Assembly (NCBI GenBank): GCA_007922225.1
Contig: ML679959.1
Coordinates: 26,464,216 to 26,528,215, forward strand
Length of the DNA stretch: 64,000 bases
Source of the DNA: Emydura subglobosa
Lineage: Eukaryota; Chordata; Testudines; Chelidae
Direction of reading: 5' to 3'
The notes beneath the pieces are model-generated. The model had not been told where the DNA came from and searched no databases. It saw nothing but the letters and a program-made list of their open reading frames with translations. Positions 51,547 through 62,524 of the stretch are shown piece after piece. Every line of letters starts with the position of its first letter. The stretch's first letter is position 1. Both the position numbers and the translations under genes were made by a program.

Positions 51547-52993
51547 GAAGTCCTAGTCCATTATTCACTGAAGACTTTGGTATCAATGAAAGACACAGAT
51601 GCTACTAAGAGAACATATAATGCTCCAGTTTGATCCATGCTCTATAATCTATATTTTAAAAAAATGGCAGCCTTATTATGGAACTCTCTGAGCAGTATTT
51701 GGCAGACAGGCCACAGCGCAACCAGCCCTGAGGCGGGACTATTTTTTAAAGTTGAACACACTCATTTTTAAACTTACCCACCCTTCACCCACCAGCTTCC
51801 TGAACTTCAGAAAGTTAAAAGTTTGGTCATCTCTTTAAATCCTTCAAATCCACTATTGTTTTTTCAGAATTTCTAGAGCTGCTGCTTTGACTCTTCCCAG
51901 TCTCAGATCTAGACCCCTTCCTCCAGTGGCATTATCCTGGTGTAAGTCTTATGTCTGTGGAGACATCCACACCTAAAAGTCAGCCCAGTTGGAACATCTA
52001 CGTTTAGGTTTTCCTTTCTGCTTTGGACTCCTTTCAGTGCCGGAAGGATGGACCTCTAACCACACTGATACATTAGGATGTGTTTTGCGTGATAACAATA
52101 CACCCATCTAGCTGATATGTTCTGCCTTTGATTACAATTATATGCCCAACCAGAGACCTCAGAATTTTGTTTTCCACCACATCACTTTCCCAACACCTAA
52201 AATGACTCATGTCCAAACTGAGTGCAATGCTCAATGAACAGGTAAAATAGAATTACTAGAGGACAGCCTTCCTTAAGAATGTACTCCAAGGTAAACAGCC
52301 TTTTTTCCTTTGTATAACAGAGAATTTTTGTCTACAGCATTAAAACTCAATCCTGCTCTTTCACACTTGAGTTCATTCATGCATCCTGTGTGGAGTAACT
52401 GATTTGACAAAATACACAAGGCACTGCAGTGTATCTGAGAGCAGAACTGAGCCCTTAGTTACAAAGGGGAGGACAGCTCTAAGTGCACAGAGCATGTAGC
52501 AAGAAGACCTAGATCTGGAAATACATCATGCTACTTGATCTGAGCATGCAGCAGCTCCTGGAATTGACACTTAGTAATGACTGCTGAATTGCAGATCAAG
52601 GTCCCCCATTTGTATTAGAAATGTGTGGATGGCCTCTTCTTTCCCTTCCAAGCAGAGTTCTCTGAGCATACCTACATACTTTCCCTCATGGTGAAAAGTA
52701 AGTTGTATGTACATCGCCTCAGTATAAGTGGTACACCTTTAAGGCTGCATATCAGATCAGCAAGAAGGGAACATCCTAGTCAATAACTGTACTTTAACCT
52801 GGCTAGGAGTATTAAAACAGTGTCCGAACTAACATATTTAAGGATCTGTTCCTGGTCCCAACTGACTTCAAAGGGACAGGATCAAGCCCTAAATACACAA
52901 GGAACAGACTATGAAGGCTATGAAGGCTTAATAAATTTTGCTACAGGTAAAAACCAAACCAAACCAAACCATACTTAGCCATTGACTAATGGC

Positions 52994-53278
52994 TAGTAGC
53001 CTTAAAGTTAACATTTTTTGATTGTACCCCTCCCTCGTCCACAACCCAGACAGGCTGGGTGGCCTGCTGAGATGAGTCGGGGGGTGGAGGCTGTGCTCCC
53101 TCCCTGGGCCCTGCCATGTGGAGCTGGCCTGAGCCCCGCCAGGCCCTGCCCCCTCCAAAATAGAAGTCAAACTACACTTATGCCCATGTCTCCCCTTCCC
53201 CATCCCTCCCTGCTGGGCCCTGGAGTTTTTAATAGCATGTTCGGGGGGCCTCAGAAAGAAAAAGGTTGAGAACCCCTG
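52994..53278. mobile_element. hAT-like element, right end clear
   Basis: Ends AAAGGTTGAGAACCCCTG, the inverted form of the hAT start CAGGGGTTCTCAACC. The body is GC rich (53035-53270) in an AT-rich setting. The left terminal repeat is not recognisable, so the start is approximate. Open frames here reflect composition. Confidence 0.5.
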
Positions 53279-53366
53279 ATCTAAGTCTCTTCCTTCATTC
53301 ACACCTTATACAAGTCGCTATCCATCAAGACAGAATGAGCTTTATAAGAGGGGGAGACAGTTACTG

Positions 53367-53628
53367 AGGGCTTGTCTACAACTGAGTTAGCACATATCAG
53401 TAAACTCTGGTCTGTATCAATGTGTCACGCATTAACTGGCCCATCTGGACCTGGCTGGCGAACACTGTAAGTTCCCTAGGGCCCATTAATGCAGGACCCC
53501 GGGTCTATATTAACACATACTAGTGTGCCAGCAGGGTCCATGCAGACGCATCCGTGCACGACACGCTAGTATGGACTAGAACTGACACCTCAGAGGTGTG
53601 CACTCACACACCAAGTAGACAAGCCCCT
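53367..53628. mobile_element. MITE-like terminal-repeat element
   Basis: 262 bp with inverted ends AGGGCTTGTCTACAAC and AGGGGCTTGTCTACTTGG. The interior has TTAACTGGCCCATCTGGACC, TATTAACACATACTAGTGTG and CGTGCACGACACGCTAGTA. No target duplication recognised. Confidence 0.65.
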
Positions 53629-56275
53629 AGGATAGCTGGAGAGGCCACATTTTGGTCTCTTTGACCAGTTTAAAGTAAACAGTGACGTGACCTTCCAACA
53701 CATACCCACCACAGATGTTACAGGCTCAGATTCTGACCTATGTAGCTTGGGACACAGTGCCTCTAGCTTTATTCCAAAGCTTATGTGAAAAGCTGAAACT
53801 ACTTAAGGACAGACAAACAACATCTAGTTGCATAATAACTAGTTCTTTGGAAATCTTTAAAGAAAGAGCGATGGGCTACCTCAGCAGCCTTGTGTGTGAT
53901 CAGCACTGCCACGCTGGAGACCTGGATTTGATTTCTAGTCCTGGTCTCTTTTGCTTTCTGTGTCAGATTGGGAGTGCTGCAGTGTATCATAGGGAACGGA
54001 TGAGGAAGAAGTCCCTGGGTTTGCGCAATGCCAGCTTATTCCTGCTTTATCTAAGGAAGTGGGCTGGGCAGGTCTTCATTTTTTCTTTACAATTCATTAC
54101 TATTCTTGTTTGTGTTTCTAACTGTTTTATTGTTCACACACCTAGAATGGTTATGGGAGGCACACTATAGATGGGAAACAAACAAAAACGCTTTATCACT
54201 GAGAAGGATGGAAGGACTAAATCAGAGGATTAAGATTTAACTATGTGGTTAATATATGCATATTTTAACAAATAGCATCTGTACAGGACTCTCCCAAGGA
54301 CTCGGCCACCATGACGACAGAACCAACCCTAAATCATCTGAGGGAGAGACAGAGAAAAGAACTGTTTGCCTTTCAGGCTGGGTCAATGCTAGTCTTGCAT
54401 GGCAAGTTATCAACTGTTGCTGTGCCAATAGCAGTAACAAGGGAGCATGAATGTAGAGACGACACCTACATTTTAACACTTTAATGAGCTCCACCAGTGA
54501 ACTATAAGCAATGGAAGACTTTTTGAAAAAGGCTAGTTGAGGCACAGCATTTTATACTGCAAGTCAGAGAAAGCAATCCTGACCAGTATGGTATACTGAA
54601 GCAAGGGCATCTAATCGAGCATAGAGATCTGTGAGGTATACTCCGTTCCCCTAATCTAAAACATAAAAAAAAGGGTATGGAACATTTAAACTATCCTCTC
54701 CTCTTTCTACAACTAATTTATAAGAGGAACAAAATATATCTATATATTTTATTGTTATCATAAACACCAGCTGGAATGGCAAATGAAACTGATCAGCAAG
54801 AACTCAGTAAGGAAGAATACAGTAAGGAAGGCTAGGTGCGGTCACAGCCAAAAAAATGGGAAAAGTCATCATTTTAGTTTATAAAAGACAAAGTCGTGGC
54901 ACACAGGATTTTAATTATTATTAAAGTTTGTAAAAAGAAATGAGAAAATTCAACTAAATAAAATAAATGTACACTAAAAAAGTTGAAAGTCATTCATGAA
55001 TATTTACATTATAATCAAAAATCTCACACTTCAGTGTACTAGAGATTTAGAGAGCCAACATTTCAATGGAAGCTGCATGCCTAACCGACTTATGCGCTTT
55101 TATCAATTCCATGAGACACCGATCTGCATCTTTAGGTGCCTAAATACTTTTGCAAGTCTAGCCCTGACTCAGCAGAGAGAGGGACAGAATGAGAAAACAG
55201 CACTGCAACTCCAGGGCAGCCATCTGATAGGGAGTGACTGGGAGAATGAGTTGGCAAAAAACCATCAGGCCTTCTGGGGAGTCCATCGACAGGAGGTCAG
55301 GTACGTATCCACGGGACCTGGATTCAGGCCTACAATGGAACTAATTGAGACATTAAGCATGTCTGTAGATCCTTAACAGAAATGTGGTTCATCATGTATT
55401 ATAAGATAAAGATGCCACAGAAGCCTACATATGAGGCCGTTATTCCATCTCATGGAACTGGCAACATAACTATGCCCCTCCGCAGTTTCCAAGGTCACCA
55501 GAAACCTTATGTAACCATTGCTTTATGTAAGTTTGGTGTACATGATTCCTTATATTTCAGATGTAGAGCCACAATCTTATGTCTCTGGTGCAATATATGT
55601 AGGTTTGGCAGAATCTAATTTCTTTTTTAATAATTCAACGGATACTGTCAATATTTATTTTTACGTTTTTTTTTTTAAATTGTATCAATTTAATTAAACT
55701 TATGGGGTGGATCAGACAATAATTATTTAATGACCATAGACATTGAGATTCAAAAGTTAGAGCTTTCTAACCAGTAAAACACAGATTGTCAACATCACTT
55801 GTCAAAATATACTACGTAAATATCATTAAATCAAACCCTAATAAGTTCTCAAGCAGCATTTTTCTTATTTTGTCTATTTCCATCGTTGATGGAACACAGG
55901 GTTACTTACCAGTAACTGATGTTCTTTGAGATGTGTTGCTTGGGTCCATTCCATTATAGGTGTGTGCACACCTCCGTGCACGGTTACCAGAACTTTTATC
56001 CCCTTAGCAGATCCTGTAGGGCCGGCTCCAGTGCCCCCTGGAGTCCTGTGCACATACTGCAGTATATGAGGTGCTGCCTGCCCTACACCCCTTCAGTCCC
56101 TTCTTTCCACCAACTCTGGCAGCAGGGACTGGAGGGTGGATCTTGGAATGGACATGAGCAACACATCTTGAAGAACAACAGTTACTGGTAAGTAACTGTT
56201 TTCTTCTTCGAGTGCTTGCTCATGTCCTTTCCAATATAGGTGACTAACAAGCAATATCTTGGAAGTAGGCCGGAG

Positions 56276-57640
56276 TTACCGATGAGCTGCCTGCAGCACC
56301 GCTCTGCGAACACCCACGTCTTCCCACGCCTGCTGGACAATGGCACAGTGGGACGTGAAGGTATGCACCGACAACCAGGTGTTAGCTTTGCAGATGTCCT
56401 GCGGAGGCACTCTCTCCAGGAAGGCTATAGACGAGGCTTGAGCTCTGGTTGAGTGCGCTGTGATGGTTCCTGAAAGCAGCACCTTCGCCTGCCCATAGCA
56501 GAACTTGATGCAGGAGGTTATCCACGAGCAGATGCGCCAGGCGGAGACAGGTGAGCCTTTCATCCGGTCGACCACTGCGACGAAGAGCTGTGTCCATCTC
56601 TGGAACGGTCTCGTGCACTCAATGTAGAAAGCCAGGGTCCGTTTTACATCTAGCGAATGCCACTTTCTCTCCTCCTCTGAACCATGTGGTTTGGGGAAAA
56701 ACACGGGGAGGAAAATATCTTGGTTATAATGAAATTGGGAAACTACCTTGGGCAGGAAGGCCGGTTGCGGCCTCAACTGAACCTTATAGAACACAGTATG
56801 GGGGGCTCCGAGGTCAGCGCCCTAATCTCAGAGACCCTCCTTGCCGAGGTAATGGCCACCAGGAAGGCCACCTTCTAGGAAAGCAGGAGCAGAGGGCATG
56901 AATCCGTGGGTTCAAAGGGGGGGCCTCGTGAGTTGCGAGGGGACCAGGTTGAGATCCCAGGTCACGGACCTGCAGATAGAGCCTCTCCACCCCTTTCAGG
57001 AACCTAATCGTCATGGAGTGGGAGAAAGTGATCTCCCCTCCAGCAGCTGATGGAAGGCCGATATAGGTGGACCTTCAGGGAGACCACAGCCACTCCCTGG
57101 AGCTTTAGCTGTAGCCAGTACTCCAAGATTGCCTGTACTGGCGAGAGACTGGGTGGGATACCTCGGGACTCTGCCTAGCAGTAAACCGCTTCCACTTAGC
57201 ATGGTATACGACCCGCGTGGAAGGCTTCCTGCTACCCAGCAGGACTCGCTGGACTTGCACCGAACAGGCTCGCTTGTCCTCACTCAGCCACAAAGCCTCC
57301 ATGCCATGAGGTGTAGAGAGTCCAGGTCCGGGTGCAGCAGGCCACTGTGATCCTGGGACCGGAGATTGTGCAAGACTCGTTAGCAGGACTCTGTGCAGGA
57401 GAATGGGCAGGAACACGTACATGAAGCTCCCTGACCACTGCAGGAGGAAGGCGTCGGCGACTGACCCGGCCTCTCGACTATGGAGAGAGCAGAACTGTGA
57501 GCACTCCTTGTTCCACGCTGATGCGAACAGATCCACCAGAGAAGAGCCCCATCTCCGGAAGATCAAAGTCACCCCTTCTGGGTGCAGCGACCAATCGTGG
57601 TGGGGTAAGAATGACCTGCTGAGGCTGTCCACCTCGTCGT
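56276..57640 (-). pseudogene. DIRS tyrosine recombinase, nucleophile lost
   Basis: After an EVDSLSRSFLPHHDWSLHPE linker the recombinase begins near 57290 (SRKPSTRVVYHAKWKRFTAR). It continues with SMTIRFLKGVERLYLQVRDL near 56990, FLPKVVSQFHYNQDIFLPVF and SLDVKRTLAFYIECTRPFQR, then TAHSTRAQASS and TFTSHCAIVQQAWEDVGVRR. H-x-x-R (HSTR) is intact. The expected Tyr of the SHYA motif reads Cys (56345-56347), so the enzyme would be dead. There are frame changes near 57000-57100. Confidence 0.78.
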
Positions 57641-57643
57641 TCC

Positions 57644-58009
57644 TCACCCCCGGGAAGTGAGAGGCATCACGTGAAAATTGTGTCTCATTGCAAAGTCCCA
57701 CGGACAGATAGCTTCCCTGCGCAAGGCTGACGAACGGGCTCCTCCCTGCCTGTCGATGTAGTACATGGCCACTGTATTGTCTGTCAGCACCTGTGCCGCC
57801 TTGCCCGCAATAGAGCAGAGGAACACTCTGCACACCCGGCGAATGGCTCGCAGTTCTTTCACATTGATGTACAGATGCTTCTCTTCTCTCGACCAGACAC
57901 CTTGTATGTTGCGGTCGGCGCTGATATGGGCAACCCACCCTATGTCCGAGGCGTCCGATATCAGGGTAACCGAGGGAACTAGCTCCTCGAACAAAACGCC
58001 CCTTAACAC
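57644..58009 (-). pseudogene. DIRS RNase H domain, catalytic residues kept
   Basis: Open frame with LISDASDIGWVAHI, LYINVKELRAIRRV and AAQVLTDNTVAMYYIDRQGG. The D, E and D of SDAS, KELRAI and LTDN match the active-site acids of DIRS RNase H, so this domain looks intact. The RT that should precede it is absent: upstream sequence changes to unrelated coding at about 58010. Confidence 0.8.
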
Positions 58010-58240
58010 TGCCCTTCCTGTGGGTCCGAGTCGTCATCCAAGGGCAAATGGTGGCCCTTCCCCGGTACCGGTGGCACTGACTGCACACCCAAGGACTTGA
58101 TGGACTGTGGTCCCAGTCCCACCAAGAAATCCCAGGGGCCCCAATACAGCCATTGGGGTGGCCACTGTCTTTGAGGCCATCTGGAGGCTACCTGCACTGG
58201 GGGCTCTGGCACCTTTTGTTGATGGTGACTCGCCCGGCGA

Positions 58241-58640
58241 CTACTCCCCGAGAGGACACCGAGGCACCATCAGAAGACCAAAGTGGGGCTGTCTCAGATG
58301 CTCCCGCTGTACAGTACTGAGACGGGGGGGAGCGGTGCCCCAATCCGCTCTGGAGAGCGCCCTCTCGACATCAACGACCTTAACGTCGAGGTTTGATGTC
58401 AGTGCCATGACCAGTGCCGGCGTACAGAATCGTGCTCTGACGAGCTTGGTCATCCAGAGCATTGTTTCGGTACCAAGGACTTGCAGCACCGCTTGCCTCT
58501 CGGCACCGAGACAAACTCCGGTGACCAGGTTCAGCACTGCTTCGGTGCGGATGAACTCCTCAGTGCTGAGTCTATCTCCGATGACTGGGTTCAGCACCGC
58601 CTCGATGCGGGCGAACTCTTCGGTGCCGGAGAGCAGGAAC
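58241..58640 (-). pseudogene. DIRS gag-like region with internal repeats
   Basis: The minus frame shows repeated units: GTEEFARIEAVLNPVIGDR, then STEEFIRTEAVLNLVTG, then GAERQAVLQVLG, a unit of about 20 codons. DNA repeats CGGTGCTGAACC and TCGGTGCCGA recur. It lies directly after the misplaced terminal block at 58652-58701. Function unknown; probably a gag low-complexity region amplified by slippage. Confidence 0.5.
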
Positions 58641-58651
58641 GGTGAGTTCCT

Positions 58652-58701
58652 ATAATGGAATGGACATGAGCAACACATCTCGAAGAACAGCAGTTACTGG
58701 T
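58652..58701 (-). repeat. Misplaced internal copy of the DIRS terminus
   Basis: Inverted copy of 55908-55960, with ATAATGGAATGGACATGAGC, AACACATCTCGAAGAACAGC and AGTTACTGGT. In a normal DIRS element such blocks lie only at the ends and in the 3' internal complementary region, not between gag and RNase H. Confidence 0.75.
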
Positions 58702-59154
58702 GAATAAACCTGTTTTCCGTTTGGGGAACGGCGCCCCACAGGCGACCGCAATCGGTGCCGCCTCCTGGGGTGGACTTCTCCCGGTGCCAGGGATCAAGAC
58801 CGGTGTTGGGAGGGTGACTTCACTCCCCGCCTTGATACAGGTCGGTCTGGCGACTGCAACCTAAAACATCTTCTAGGGGAGCAGTGATGCTCCAGCCTAC
58901 ATGACCGGCCTCCCAGAGATTTTCCTCCTCCATTCAGGGGGTCTCAACGTGGGCTTCCCCTGTGACACCGGCCTCTTCTCTCTCGGTGGAGGTGGGGGCG
59001 ATGTAGGCAAGGCCAGCAAGGCTCTTGCCGCCTTAAAGGCCTCCGGTGTTGATGGCACTGGTAGGTGCCAAGGGGCTCCCCCACTCCCAGGAGTCGGGAA
59101 TGGCTCCCTGGCTGGAGATGCTGGCTCCTGCAAGCAGGTCTCCGTGATCCAACA

Positions 59155-59520
59155 TCAGTGCAGTTCAGTGCTTGACCCCGCCCGCTTAGATGGTGCGGGG
59201 AGTGTCCACGCTCTGAGCGCTGCTTCTGTCTCTTCTTCTGCACTGGGAATGTGGTGCGGTGCTGAGTTGGGGCCAGTGCCGATGGTGCACTCTGTACCGA
59301 TGCCACACTCGGAGCAGAGGCAGAGCGGGGCTGGCTTGGAGGCCAATCGAAGTGTTGCCTCCATAAGCAAGGCTTTCAGGCAGATTTCTCTATCCGAGAT
59401 CTTGCACTTCTCCTTACGATGGGCTTCCCCCAAGCACTTCAGGCAGCTGTCGTGGGGGTCACTTAGCAGGAAAGCCTTCCTGCAGGAGGCACATAGTTTG
59501 AATCCCGGTGACTGGGGCAT
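59155..59520 (-). pseudogene. DIRS gag, Cys/His-containing segment
   Basis: Open minus frame with KLCASCRKAFLLSDPHDSCL followed by KCLGEAHRKEKCKISDRE. The C-x2-C, H-x3-C-x2-C, H spacing looks like a zinc-binding fold. It aligns by eye with the CKICSAFKSRSRK block of the other DIRS copy. Start and end of gag are not intact. Confidence 0.65.
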
Positions 59521-59886
59521 ACCCGCTCCTGGCCACCCAGCCAGGACTACCCTAAGTATCTAACTACCACTAACAACAGCTACTTAAACTAATTAACGCA
59601 AACAACCATGCTTAAAGTTCAAAACAAAGGGAATTAAGCACTTGCAATGCAAGCACAGGCAGTTCCAGCAACCATCACAGGCAGAAAGAAGGAACTGAGG
59701 CGGTGCAGGGCCGGCAGTGCCTCATATACCGCGGCATGTGCGTGGGGCTCCAAGGGGCGCTGGAGCCAGCCCTATGGGATCTGCTAAGGAGAAAACAGTC
59801 CCGATAACCATGCAAGGAGGTGTGCACACACCTATAATGGAATGGAGATGAGCAAGCACTGGAAGAAGAAGAAATATTTTTTCGGT

Positions 59887-59910
59887 GGGGTGTGTGTGTG
59901 TGTGTGTGTG
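59887..59910 (+). repeat. (TG)n microsatellite
   Basis: About eleven TG units directly beside the right end of the second DIRS element. Confidence 0.9.
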
Positions 59911-60031
59911 GCGAAATTGACATTTACCAACAATTACCAATAAAAATCTAATCCTTCCAAGCTTAAATATACAGCTTAATCAGTACTGCATTTTAAGATG
60001 ATTACGGTGACAAAAGCAAACGTTAGTATCA

Positions 60032-60145
<114 letters not shown>

Positions 60146-62264
60146 CTACGATAAGGAAACAAACCAAGCACGTGGAATTACATAAAACGTTTCCATTTGA
60201 CGTCATTGTACAGTAGGTCAGTGTTCCCCAGCTGGTGGTAAACAGGAAGGTTCTAGATAGGACTTGGGCCCTGTGTGGAGGGGAGACCCTGCAGGGGTAG
60301 GAGAGGGTGGAAAGTGGGGAGCAAGGCCACACAACAATCACCCTGCAGCAGTGGCTCTTCTCCCACAGGACTGGGCCCAGCTCCGCACACTGGGTTTTGT
60401 GACCTGGCACATGGCGTCGCAGCCCACTCAGGTTTGGCCAGGTCGCCCTTCCATCGCGAAGAGGAGCAGACAGGCCAAACTTGAATGGCACCGTGACTCT
60501 GCAACAGCTCAACAATGCCTGAAGTGGGGAGCTAGGCCCAGCTACATGGGACAGGAGTTGCCACTGTAGGCTGAGTGCATGGGGGAGAGGGTTGCTCTCC
60601 AACCCCCTACCCTGGGACCTCTCCCGTGTGCCAGGCTGGAAGTAGGGCTGCAGCAGCAAGGTGGAAGCTGCTGCATGGGTGGCTGGTGCCCCCTTAGTGG
60701 GGCAATGAGGAGCAGGAGTTGGCTAAAGATGCTGGCCTCTGATTTTGGGACTTCCTGACTAATCTGGATCCTGGGTAGGTCACCGGGGAAAAAGAAAAAA
60801 AAAGACAAAATGCAGTTGGTGGGTCACCTTCATAAAATGTTTAGCAACCATGGCCATAAGTAGTTGTACAAGAAGACGCCAGAAATGACGGCCCTTAACA
60901 ACTCATTGATATAGCTACAAGGTTTGAGCCATAAACCACCAAACTGTGTCTGGAAATGGACAAAAAATGAGGCTAGGAATTCTTAGTTATGGTACTCATT
61001 AGTACAACGCCCTCCTCGAGCAGTCCATGAGGAGATAGAATTCATCACACTGAAGTATGTATCCAAAGTTTCCTGTGTTAAAAGGAAAGATTCACCAACA
61101 GTAAGTGGCAATACTGCTGAGAATAATTATAGGCAATACCGCAGCATAACCCTGCCAATCCAAATGGCAGAGCTCAAAGCATACACAGCTGTCCAGGAGA
61201 GAGAGTAAGCATGAATCATTTATATTTTGTGCTTCATTTAATAAAATTCTAATGGTGTTTTCAGCGGGTTTTATAGTTTTGGGAAAATAAAAATCACACC
61301 AGCCCTGCCTCTCAGGGGAATGGCCATATGCACCCCTGATATCGGGGGATTTGAAGGTTGGGGTGTTCACACTTCATTCCCCCAGGCTGAATATGAGGGT
61401 TCCCGGAGGGGGATCTATCTGCCTCAAAGCTCTTCAGTAGCTGAGAAGCCTGCTCTTTCCTTTCCAGGGAACCCTGACTCACGATATCCCTTGGACCCTC
61501 TAACAGCAGCAATAGACAGGTTCCTGAGGCCTTCAAAGTGTAAAACGACATGATTTTAAATAGATCAGTTTGGGGCCACAACTGTCCCTGACCCTCACTG
61601 TTTTTAGAAAGTGCTGGGCAGGGATACACCAATACTTTCAATCAGAATTAATAAAAAATACACTTCCAACATGATTCTATTCAATGTTCAAAAACACCTT
61701 GAAGTCAGAGCAAGGTTAGAAGCACTGATCCACAACTCAAGAGCCCCACCGGCTGGACACATTTGGGAATACACAATACTTAACTTCTGAGGGCAAAGGA
61801 AAACAAAAATGGAAAGAACAACTAACTCATTAGCTTGGTGGTCTTGACACAGCTCCATGTAAGAACACAGGGAATGGCACCGTGGCCAGCATCAAGGTCT
61901 GGAATGGGAGCAGCAAATGACTGGACATTTACTCCTATTTTCAAAGCTAGTGCGAGTAGGCATCTTTCCCATCCTGCTCTAAAGAAATGTCCACGCGCTG
62001 TGACAGATTATTCCTTGCATGGTGCCACTTTAACACTGCTCCATCAGCACAAGGCAACCCTAGACTCAAAGTCACCAGCCACAAGAGGTTCTCTCTAGTG
62101 TAGGAGGATCCTACAGTGACACAGAGCCAGTAGCCATACCTATTCACCCTGCCAGCAATGCACAGCTGCCTTAAAAGCCCCAGGAAGCCGTTGGTAGCCA
62201 GCATAATTAAGACAAGCCTTCAGGCTGTTCCAAGTTACACTGGAAGACTAGACCACCAGAGTTG

Positions 62265-62524
62265 GGCCTGGTCTACACTACAAAATTAAGTCAACCTAAG
62301 TTAAGTCAACATACAACCACCACAGTAATTACGGCGGTGGTTGATTTCGTCGGTGGTGCGCATCCTCCCCAAAAACACTTAGACCAACTTAACTGTGTGG
62401 GGCATTGTGGGGCTCAGACATGGGGCATTGTAGGGCTCATGGCTGGGGCTGACAGACCTGGAGCAGGGAGGAGAGAGGGTCCAGCTGTGAGCCACGCATG
62501 GGGCTGACAGCCAACAGGCGATAT
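62265..62524. mobile_element. Terminal-repeat element, partial
   Basis: Starts GGGCCTGGTCTACACTAC, then AAAATTAAGTCAACCTAAGT, CACCACAGTAATTACGGCGG and CACTTAGACCAACTTAACTG. Related to the left part of the element at 47603. It ends where the next element begins, and no inverted right end was found. Confidence 0.55.

Larger units (their letters stand above)
55899..59872 (-). mobile_element. DIRS-like retrotransposon, internally deleted and rearranged
   Basis: About 4 kb, minus strand. The right end (59650-59872) and left end (55899-56140) are inverted copies sharing CCATTCCATTATAGGTGTGT, GCACACCTCC, CTTAGCAGATCC and GTATATGAGG. The left end also holds an inverted inner copy at 56141-56193, as in DIRS internal complementary regions. 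Coding remnants from right to left are a gag zinc-finger-like block, gag repeats, RNase H and tyrosine recombinase. The RT is missing. A third inverted copy of the left terminus lies at 58652-58701, in the middle of the element. It is a different subfamily from the copy at 5739. Confidence 0.85.

Noticed and set aside
56551..56901. 116-residue plus-strand frame opposite the DIRS recombinase
   Set aside because: A shadow of the minus-strand recombinase coding; no own family signal.
60223..60840. hAT-like element suggested by CAGTGTTCCCCAGCTGG and a later GGTGGGTCACC
   Set aside because: Only one plausible terminus and no duplication seen. Left as a remark in the intron entry rather than a feature.
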